64,000 bases of DNA, from positions 1 to 64,000 of the forward strand of contig JBQMYD010000005.1 in NCBI GenBank assembly GCA_052173655.1, read 5' to 3'. The notes below the pieces were generated by a model. The model worked only from the letters and a program-made list of their open reading frames with translations. It ran no database searches and was not told the DNA's origin. Shown here in pieces: positions 1 through 5,955 of this stretch. How positions within the stretch are numbered: position 1 is the first letter of the stretch; each line of letters starts with the position of its first letter. The translations under genes and the position numbers were made by a program. Source of the stretch: RGIG9060 sp052173655. GTDB lineage: Bacteria; Spirochaetota; Spirochaetia; Treponematales; Treponemataceae.

Positions 1-817
1 GTATTTGATCACCGCTATTTATATCAGCAGGAGGAAAAGAAGAAATCAATTTTTTGCACCTTACTGTTGCATCAAACTCTACAGTTCCTTTTGCAAGTGG
101 TCGGGTTGTAAAACTTACTCCGATCTTACCGTCAACAAAATCGGTTGCCTTTACTTTTAGCCACATATTCCTATCAGTTTTATCTTCCTGTTTTATGTCA
201 TTAATATACCAATTCTCAACCACTCTGTCCGGAGATGAAATTAATGCTTCAAACTGCAATTCATCATTCTCTTGTATTTGATCACCGCTATTTATATCAG
301 CAGGAGGAAAAGAAGAAATCAATTTTTTACACATTACTACTGTTGCATCAAACTCTATATTCCCTTTTGCAACGGGTCTGATGGTAAACCTGACTTTCAT
401 CTTGCCGTCAACAAAATCGGTTGCCTTTACAGTGTAATCCATTTTCAAACCGGTTGAATATTCCTGTTTAACATCATTGATATACCAATTCTCAACTACT
501 TGATCCTCAGATGAAATTAATGATACAAACTTCAATTTATCATTTTCCTGTATTTGATCTCCGTTATTTATATCAGTAACAATATAATAAGGAGAAAAAA
601 TCACTTTTTTGCACATTACTTCTGTTGCATCAAATTCTATTATACCTTTTTTTAACGTGCCGGCGTTACCGGGTTTCACGGCGTTACCGGGTTTCACAGC
701 GTTACCGGGTTTTTCAGGTTTTGTATCAGGTACTTGAGGGCATCCTGTCATCATCAATACGGCACTAAGCGTTACAGCCAATGCTCCGATCAGTGAAACT
801 ATCTTCCTCTGTCTCAT
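1..817 (-). CDS. modular repeat lipoprotein, partial (C-terminus outside window)
   Basis: The reading frame is open from an ATG at 817 to the window edge, so the C-terminus is missing. Start choice rests on an AAGGAAGG ribosome site four bases before the ATG. The protein begins with a basic n-region, a hydrophobic stretch and a lipobox ending MMTGC, so Cys26 is the probable lipidated residue. A KPGNAV linker repeated three times follows, then at least three copies of a module of about 85 residues with the consensus EFDATV-CKK, DINNGDQIQENDEL, NWYINDVKQE and KATDFVDGKMKVRFT. Each module has one cysteine. It is a paralogue of the next two genes upstream. I recognise no enzymatic motif. A surface or periplasmic lipoprotein is inferred, with function unknown. 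Its promoter contains a G10 tract, so variable expression is likely. Confidence 0.85.
   Translation of the reverse strand, partial: MRQRKIVSLIGALAVTLSAVLMMTGCPQVPDTKPEKPGNAVKPGNAVKPGNAGTLKKGIIEFDATEVMCKKVIFSPYYIVTDINNGDQIQENDKLKFVSLISSEDQVVENWYINDVKQEYSTGLKMDYTVKATDFVDGKMKVRFTIRPVAKGNIEFDATVVMCKKLISSFPPADINSGDQIQENDELQFEALISSPDRVVENWYINDIKQEDKTDRNMWLKVKATDFVDGKIGVSFTTRPLAKGTVEFDATVRCKKLISSFPPADINSGDQI
663..712 (-). repeat. 18-bp tandem repeat in lipoprotein linker
   Basis: Two full copies and one partial copy of an 18-bp unit (plus strand GCGTTACCGGGTTTCACG) lie in frame. They encode the KPGNAV repeats just after the lipid-attachment region. Copy changes would alter linker length without breaking the frame. 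The two paralogues downstream in the window have shorter linkers. Confidence 0.8.
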
Positions 818-985
818 TTTTACCTTCCTTACTTGCAATATTATACACCGATTATACCCCCCCCCCATAAAATTTTGTCAACTTAATCAGCAGGAGGAAG
901 ATGTGGCAAAAAGCTTACTAACTGAACAGCAAAACAGTAAACAGCAATCACAATATTTAAACACAAAAAAAACGACCGCATTCAT
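818..985. repeat. duplicated intergenic block, copy A
   Basis: The promoter, G tract, AT-rich spacer and terminator upstream of the 1-817 gene are nearly identical to 2217-2386. The shared part includes the stretch beginning GTGGCAAAAAGCTTACTAAC. This shows the gene plus its control region was duplicated as a unit. Confidence 0.8.
851..881 (-). promoter_or_regulatory. promoter with G10 tract in the -35/-10 spacer (lipoprotein 1)
   Basis: On the minus strand a perfect TTGACA (876-881) and a perfect TATAAT (851-856) are separated by 19 nt, of which the ten bases next to the -10 are all G (857-866). Loss of two G would give the optimal 17-nt spacing. A second TATAAT lies at 840-845. The start codon is 34 nt downstream of the -10. 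Slipped-strand change of the run is the expected switch mechanism. This is inferred, not shown. Confidence 0.8.
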
Positions 986-1008
986 AGCGAATACAGCCGT
1001 TTTTTTTT
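964..1008 (-). terminator. terminator after repeat lipoprotein 2
   Basis: Arms CGACCGCATTC (973-983) and GAATACAGCCG (989-999) form a stem with G-U pairs. It is flanked by a T run in both directions, so it could act on both strands. It lies between the stop of the 1044-2216 gene and the promoter of the 1-817 gene. Confidence 0.75.
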
Positions 1009-1043
1009 ACCGGCACTTAGTTCCTTTTACAGAATTCTATATT

Positions 1044-2216
1044 CTACTTACTGAAAGCCCTAACTTTAAGCTTGCCGTCAACAAAATCGGCTGCCGTTAC
1101 TGTGTGTTCAACAACCCTTATATCAGTACCTACTGAGACACTATCACCGATATACCACTTATGAACAAGTTTATCCGCAGGCAAATTTGCAGTAAACTCC
1201 AATTCATCATTTTCCTGTATTTGATCACCGGTGTTTATATCAGCAGGAGGAGAAACATTCAACTTTTTGCATGTTATTGTTGCATCAAATTCTATGTTTC
1301 CTTTTAAGGGGGCTCTAGTAGTAAACCAAACTTTTAACTTGCCGTCAACAAAATCTGTTGCCTTTACTCTGGAAATGAACAGCTCCTTTCTACCAATAAA
1401 ATCTTCCTGTTCAACATTATTGATATACCACTTATCAACAGCTTTATCCTCAGGCAAATTTGCAGTAAACTCCAAAGAATCAGTTTCTTGTATTTGATCA
1501 CCATTATATATATTATAACTAGATGTTCGGCATGTTATTGTTGTATCAAACTCTACATTTCCTTTTACAGGGATTTTAGCAGTAAACCTAACTTTTAACT
1601 TTCCGTCAACAAAATCGGTTGCCTTTACTCCCCAAATGAACATATGCTTACTACCAATAGAATATTCCTGTTTAACATTATTGATATACCAAACATCAAC
1701 AATTTTACCAGCAGGCAATTTTGCAGTAAACTCCAAAAAATCATTTTCCTGTATTTGATCACCATTATATATATAATCAGAAGATTTTAGGCATGTTATT
1801 GTTGTATCAAACTCTATATTTCCCTTTACAGGGATTTTAGTGGTGAATCTGACGTAGAGATTGCCGTAAAAAAAATCGGATGCCTTTACTTCGTAGTTCA
1901 TGTTGGGATTAGTTTCATTTTTCTGTTTAACATTATTGATATACCAATCATCAACAATTTTACCAGCAGGCAATTTTGCAGTAAACTGCAATTTATCAGT
2001 TTCCTGTATTTGATCACCACTTCTTACATCAACAAAATCGGCGTAAGAATCAACCCATTTTTCACATTTTACGCTTTCATCAAATTCTATGGTGCCTTTT
2101 ACAGGGTGGGCACCAGGTTTTACATCAGGTACTTGAGGGCATCCTGTCATCATCAATACGGCACTAAGCACTACAGCCAATGCTCCGATCAGTGAAACTA
2201 TCTTCCTCTGTCTCAT
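1044..2216 (-). CDS. modular repeat lipoprotein with four repeat units
   Basis: The chosen ATG (2216) has AAGGATGG five bases upstream. An upstream in-frame ATG at 2246 falls just past the -10 and lacks such a site. The product is 390 residues: a signal peptide with lipobox MMTGC (Cys26), a short linker, and four tandem modules (about residues 40-129, 131-216, 218-303, 305-390). Each carries a KGN-EFD-TITC start, an NGDQIQE-D-LEFTA middle, a WYINNV segment and a KATDFVDGKLKVRFT end. The modules are closer to each other at the DNA level than expected for old duplications, so unit exchange among the three paralogues is plausible. No catalytic motif is visible. An outer-membrane or periplasmic lipoprotein exposed to the host is an inference. 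It has its own G10 promoter and its own terminator. Confidence 0.88.
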   Translation of the reverse strand: MRQRKIVSLIGALAVVLSAVLMMTGCPQVPDVKPGAHPVKGTIEFDESVKCEKWVDSYADFVDVRSGDQIQETDKLQFTAKLPAGKIVDDWYINNVKQKNETNPNMNYEVKASDFFYGNLYVRFTTKIPVKGNIEFDTTITCLKSSDYIYNGDQIQENDFLEFTAKLPAGKIVDVWYINNVKQEYSIGSKHMFIWGVKATDFVDGKLKVRFTAKIPVKGNVEFDTTITCRTSSYNIYNGDQIQETDSLEFTANLPEDKAVDKWYINNVEQEDFIGRKELFISRVKATDFVDGKLKVWFTTRAPLKGNIEFDATITCKKLNVSPPADINTGDQIQENDELEFTANLPADKLVHKWYIGDSVSVGTDIRVVEHTVTAADFVDGKLKVRAFSK

Positions 2217-2386
2217 TTTTACCATCCTTCTTGCAATGTTATACACCGATTATACCCCCCCCCCATAAAATTTTGTCAACTTAATCAGTACAAAGAAAGA
2301 AAGTGTGGCAAAAAGCTTACTAACTGAACAGCAAAACAGTAAACAGCAATCACAATATTTAAACACAAAAAAACGACCGCATCTTT
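2217..2386. repeat. duplicated intergenic block, copy B
   Basis: Near-identical partner of 818-985, covering promoter, G10 tract and AT-rich spacer. The main differences are just after CTTAATCAG and in the loop of the terminator hairpin. Confidence 0.8.
2249..2279 (-). promoter_or_regulatory. promoter with G10 tract in the -35/-10 spacer (lipoprotein 2)
   Basis: TTGACA (2274-2279) and TATAAT (2249-2254) on the minus strand are separated by 19 nt that include ten consecutive G (2255-2264). The architecture and tract length match the promoter at 851-881. The ATG at 2216 lies 32 nt downstream of the -10. Confidence 0.8.
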
Positions 2387-2410
2387 CAATATGAATGCAG
2401 CCGTTTTTTC
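2366..2410 (-). terminator. terminator after repeat lipoprotein 3
   Basis: Minus-strand CGGCTGCAT pairs with ATGCGGTCG around a loop, followed by a run of T. It sits between the stop of the 2438-3373 gene and the next promoter and is homologous to the hairpins at 964-1008 and 3487-3529. Confidence 0.7.
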
Positions 2411-2437
2411 ATCCGCGATCGTTTTTTTTAAAGTATC

Positions 2438-3373
2438 CTACTTAGTAGTAAAACTGATCTTAAGCTTGTTTTCAACAAAACTGGATACTCCCACTGTGTA
2501 ATCCATTTTTGAATCGGTTTCATCTTCCTGTATAACACCGTTGACATACCAATTCTTAACCGATTGCTCTCCTGTCAAAACCGCTTTAAACTCCAAAGAA
2601 TCTTCTTCCTGTATTTGATCACCGTTATTTATATCAGTATAAGTCCCCAACTTTTTACATGTTACCGTTGTATCAAATTCTACATTCCCTTTTACAACGG
2701 ATCTGGTGGTAAAGCGGATTCTAATCTTGCCATCAGTATCAAAATCGGTTGCCTTTACTTTGTAAATCATCTGAAAATTAGTTTCATCTTCCTGTATAAC
2801 ACCGTTGATATACCAATTCTCAACCACTTGATCCTCAGATGAAATTACCGACTCAAACTGTAATTCATCATTCTCCTGTATTTGATCACCGTTATTTATA
2901 TCAGTAGGAGAAGAAGAAATCCATTTTTTACATGTTACTGTTGCATCAAATTCTACATTCCCTTTTACAGGGGATCTGGTGGTAAACCTGACTTTCATCT
3001 TGCCGTCAACAAAATCGGTTGCCTTTACTTTGTAAGTAATTGTAGAATTAGTTGCATGTTCCTTTCTTACATCATTGATATACCAATTATCAAACAATTG
3101 ATTTTTAGGAAAATTCGCCGTAAATTTCAATTCATCGTTTTCATGTATTTGATCACCGTTATTTATATCAGTAACAGTATAGGGAGAATAAATCACTTTT
3201 TTGCACATTACTTCTGTTGCATCAAATTCTATTATATTCTTTTTTGATATGACAGCGTTACCGGGATTTACAGGTTTTACATCAGGTGCTTGAGGGCATC
3301 CTGTCATCATCAACACGGCACTAACAATAAAAGCCAATACCACCATCATTGAAACACTCTCTCTCCGTTTCAT
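2438..3373 (-). CDS. modular repeat lipoprotein with three repeat units
   Basis: The start is the ATG at 3373, preceded by AAGGAAGG. The upstream ATG at 3400 lacks a ribosome site. The product is 311 residues with a signal peptide and lipobox MMTGC (Cys26), then three modules of the same family as its two neighbours (about residues 45-135, 137-226, 228-311). The hallmark words are EFDATV-CKK, NNGDQIQENDEL, NWYINGVIQEDE and KATDF. The signal peptide differs from that of the other two paralogues (MKRRESVSMM against MRQRKIVSLI), so this copy is the more diverged one. Its promoter lacks the homopolymer, suggesting steady expression. Function is unknown. Confidence 0.88.
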   Translation of the reverse strand: MKRRESVSMMVVLAFIVSAVLMMTGCPQAPDVKPVNPGNAVISKKNIIEFDATEVMCKKVIYSPYTVTDINNGDQIHENDELKFTANFPKNQLFDNWYINDVRKEHATNSTITYKVKATDFVDGKMKVRFTTRSPVKGNVEFDATVTCKKWISSSPTDINNGDQIQENDELQFESVISSEDQVVENWYINGVIQEDETNFQMIYKVKATDFDTDGKIRIRFTTRSVVKGNVEFDTTVTCKKLGTYTDINNGDQIQEEDSLEFKAVLTGEQSVKNWYVNGVIQEDETDSKMDYTVGVSSFVENKLKISFTTK

Positions 3374-3406
3374 TTTTACCTTCCTTACTTGCAATGTCAT
3401 ACTTTG

Positions 3407-3434
3407 ATTATATTCTCCTCCATAAAATTGTCAA
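3407..3434 (-). promoter_or_regulatory. promoter without homopolymer (lipoprotein 3)
   Basis: TTGACA (3429-3434) and TATAAT (3407-3412) on the minus strand are separated by 16 nt. The place of the G run is taken by GGAGGAGAA. This is the same promoter family as at 851 and 2249 but with a spacer that cannot slip easily and is near the optimal length. Confidence 0.8.
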
Positions 3435-3486
3435 CTTAATCAGCAGGCGTAGCAAAAAATCGTTTTACGAGTTTTTACATTTAAAC

Positions 3487-3529
3487 ACAAAAAAAACGAC
3501 CACATCCATAGCGAATGTAGCCGTTTTTT
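3487..3529 (-). terminator. terminator after the IdeS-like protease gene
   Basis: Minus-strand CGGCTACATTC pairs with GGATGTGGTCG, followed by eight T. It lies 38 bp downstream of the protease stop codon and belongs to the same hairpin family as the two other terminators of this array. Confidence 0.75.
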
Positions 3530-3567
3530 CTAAAATGACTCTTGGCTTTTATAACCGTAAAATCCGG

Positions 3568-5472
3568 TTACGGACCCGGATTAGGATTTTCATCAAGCCA
3601 TTTTTTCCATTGGCTTTTACCTTTATCCAATGTAACTATCTCTCCAATGTAGTGATTGGGATCATTAGAATTACTCGTGTAATTGATAAGATACGGATTA
3701 AGAAGCGATTGGTTATTTTCATCTACTGCAAATTCTTCATATATGTCTTTTTTATACCATATGCCGTAAGGAAAAACTATATTCTCCCTATTGTTATTAT
3801 CAACAACATATACAGCGACAATATTTCCATCATCATCAAAGGCGGCACCCCACAATGTTATTGCATGTTGGCTTCTGTCGCTACCCCATATATTTATTGC
3901 AACAGCTTTCTCCGATTCAAGAGCATCTTTTATTATTTGCTCAAATTCTTTTTTTGTAGAAATACCGGTCCTATATATTGGAGTATTTTCATCATTAAAA
4001 ACATCTACAAATAATTTAGGAGAATACCCTGTTTTAGAAAATCCTGCATGTCCATAAATATACCATTTTAATCCGATAAGTATATCATTCCCAAAATTTT
4101 TTACATTTTTTCGATACACGTTTGCTATGGAACTTTTTTTGTGTTCTTCATTATCAGGAAGTCCGCGAGTATAAGTAGGCTTATACATCGGCTTGTCGCT
4201 TTCGGCTATATGTTTTCTTGTTATGTACTCTTCTATATTATCTTTGTTCTGTTCAAACCACCAATGTAACATATTGGCATCTGTTTTAGCCCAACAGTGT
4301 TTTGTATCAGGAAAACCTTCATCAGGAGCACCTGTATAATTAACTTTTCGCGTATTAAAGAATTTTGTACTATTCGTTTCTTTCCAAGTAAAAATATGAG
4401 GCATCGCATGATAACTGATCGGCACAGATCCTGGAATTGCAATTTTCTCGGTTTCCGTTGTCATATCTGTAGGCCCCGGCACTCCGTCTACCCAACGTAC
4501 AGTTATATTCGGATTTTCGTTCTTTTTTTGATTAAGTGTTACTTTCAGCTCTTTGCCGTCAGTGCCCTTAATATATTGACTGTTACTTCCTTTAAACTTG
4601 ATATACGCAGTTCTTTGCCAAATGGTTTTATTTTCGTTAACGTTCAAGTGCACAGTATCCTTATCTTGTTCCGAGTCGTCTTTACTGCTAAAACTTGCCC
4701 ATTTTTTTCCGCCACCGATAATCTCAGGTTCATATGAAAGTTTACCGTATAAAGTTTTTACCTCAAATGTTACATCGCCACCGGCACTTGTAGCTTCAAC
4801 CGGGGTCGTGCTTGTTATTTTAATTTCCGGCAGTTTTTTTATGATAAACTCAACTTCTTTTTTTACGCCTGAATTGTCTAAAGCTTCAATTTTAATAGTT
4901 GCAGAACCGGCACTTTTTGCAATTATACAACGATCGCCCTCTCCGGTCGGCCACGCCTTATCAACATCAGATGAAGTGATTCTAAAATCTTTGTTAGTAG
5001 CAGTCTCGGGCATTGCTTTCGGATTAAGCTGATGACTATCACCAACAAACAACGTAATCGGACCTTCAGGAACATCGTCAATAGACTCAACCGGCACGGG
5101 AATCGGTGTAACAACCAAGTTTACATATCGTAATACATCCGCCCTATCTGCAGCCTTAATTGTAATAACAGCATTACCGGTGTTTTTCGCCGTAATCTTT
5201 CCGTTTTCAGTTATAGTCGCAATTTCACTTTTATTTACCGAATAGATCAGTTTTTTATTTGAGGCGTTATTAGGTACAACATGTGCATTGATTTTGCCTG
5301 TAGTACCGATTACTAACGAAACACTATCCGATTCAGGAACAAGAACAATACCGGTAACAGGAACTTTTGCTCCATGAGCCGGTTTTAGGGATGATATATA
5401 ATCGTTTTCACATGACAGCAGTAAAAAAGCCGATGCTACAGCAAAAGCTATAAATATTTGCTTTAATTTCAT
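3568..5472 (-). CDS. lipoprotein with Ig-like domains and an IdeS-like cysteine protease domain
   Basis: The start is the ATG at 5472 with GGAGG seven bases upstream. The product is 634 residues. It begins with a signal peptide ending in lipobox LLSC (Cys21). Two Big_2-like Ig domains follow (about 36-120 and 122-215), then a BACON-like beta domain (about 218-320), then a C-terminal papain-fold domain (about 340-634). That last domain matches streptococcal IdeS/Mac (family C66) in its best-known segments. The words C-WAKTDANMLHWWFEQNKD place the nucleophile at Cys393, and SQHAITLWGAAFDDDGN places the catalytic His at 536. VVDNNN puts the Asp at 558, a His-Asp gap of 22 as in IdeS. IdeS cleaves the IgG hinge. 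A related Ig-like-domain plus IdeS-like protein is known in T. denticola. Cell-surface lipid anchoring and immunoglobulin cleavage are inferred, and substrate specificity cannot be read from sequence. A G12 tract lies 90 bp upstream of the start. Confidence 0.88.
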   Translation of the reverse strand: MKLKQIFIAFAVASAFLLLSCENDYISSLKPAHGAKVPVTGIVLVPESDSVSLVIGTTGKINAHVVPNNASNKKLIYSVNKSEIATITENGKITAKNTGNAVITIKAADRADVLRYVNLVVTPIPVPVESIDDVPEGPITLFVGDSHQLNPKAMPETATNKDFRITSSDVDKAWPTGEGDRCIIAKSAGSATIKIEALDNSGVKKEVEFIIKKLPEIKITSTTPVEATSAGGDVTFEVKTLYGKLSYEPEIIGGGKKWASFSSKDDSEQDKDTVHLNVNENKTIWQRTAYIKFKGSNSQYIKGTDGKELKVTLNQKKNENPNITVRWVDGVPGPTDMTTETEKIAIPGSVPISYHAMPHIFTWKETNSTKFFNTRKVNYTGAPDEGFPDTKHCWAKTDANMLHWWFEQNKDNIEEYITRKHIAESDKPMYKPTYTRGLPDNEEHKKSSIANVYRKNVKNFGNDILIGLKWYIYGHAGFSKTGYSPKLFVDVFNDENTPIYRTGISTKKEFEQIIKDALESEKAVAINIWGSDRSQHAITLWGAAFDDDGNIVAVYVVDNNNRENIVFPYGIWYKKDIYEEFAVDENNQSLLNPYLINYTSNSNDPNHYIGEIVTLDKGKSQWKKWLDENPNPGP

Positions 5473-5561
5473 TGTACAACCTCCAATGTGCCTATAAAAT
5501 GCACTATTTTTCAAGCATAGTCAAGCTTATCCTACTGTAATAAAAAGATCTCCTTTTTTTT

Positions 5562-5573
5562 CCCCCCCCCCCC
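5562..5573 (-). repeat. G12 homopolymer upstream of the protease gene
   Basis: Twelve consecutive C on the plus strand (G on the coding strand) are followed on the minus strand by A8 and GGAG. The tract is 90-101 bp upstream of the protease ATG. No in-frame upstream start spans it, so it would act on transcription or leader RNA rather than on translation frame. Confidence 0.9.
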
Positions 5574-5584
5574 GTTATACCCGT

Positions 5585-5613
5585 ATTCTAACATCTCTTT
5601 TACAAAAACACAA
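5585..5613 (-). promoter_or_regulatory. possible promoter of the protease gene
   Basis: TTGTGT (5608-5613), a 17-nt spacer and TAGAAT (5585-5590) lie on the minus strand. The expected transcript start would fall a few bases before the G12 tract. The -35 match is weak, so this is tentative. Confidence 0.4.
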
Positions 5614-5697
5614 ATTTTTTCAAGTAAAAACGCAGCTTTGAGCAAAAAAAAATGCAAATTTTTGCTTATAAAAAAAAATAACTTGTAATTAATATTT

Positions 5698-5726
5698 TTG
5701 ACAAATCTTATTTTTCGTTTTAGAAT
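5698..5726 (+). promoter_or_regulatory. promoter of the chemoreceptor gene
   Basis: Perfect TTGACA (5698-5703), a 17-nt spacer and TAGAAT (5721-5726). Transcription should begin near 5733 and leave a long leader of about 220 nt before the ATG at 5956. Confidence 0.75.
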
Positions 5727-5955
5727 GTAGCGGACAGTGAAAGTTGTGTCTTTTGTAAAAACGGATTTTTATTTTCCTTAAAGTAGTGAATCAGTGGATA
5801 TTTGTTCACAGACAACCCAATCCACATCCTACTGTACAAAAATCGTCAAAAGCACACTCATGCTGACTTATAGAAAAAAAAGTACCTAAGTAAAAATCGT
5901 ATCCAAAATTACGGCAACGCTGTAAAATTTTATTTTGAAAAGGAGATGTTTAAAT

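Larger units (their letters stand above)
5473..5955. other. 483-bp divergent intergenic region
   Basis: No credible ORF is present. It holds, from left to right, the protease leader with the G12 tract, a possible minus-strand promoter (5585-5613), an A/T-rich stretch, a strong plus-strand promoter (5698-5726) and a 220-nt leader for the chemoreceptor gene. Within that leader, AGTAG/CTACT and GTGGAT/ATCCAC can pair as a two-part stem (5782-5833). Confidence 0.7.

Noticed and set aside
54..1497. Plus-strand ORFs antisense to the repeat lipoproteins
   Set aside because: They mirror the repeats of the minus-strand genes, lack ribosome sites and have the low-complexity Tyr/Ile-rich look of antisense translation.
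3568..5472. Assignment as interpain-like C10 or transglutaminase peptidase
   Set aside because: The Cys and His surroundings and the 22-residue His-Asp gap fit the IdeS/C66 family better.
5562..5573. Translational phase switch of the protease gene through the G12 tract
   Set aside because: Stops occur in the frames around the tract (for example TAA just upstream) and no upstream ATG reads through it into the protease, so a frame switch is not supported.
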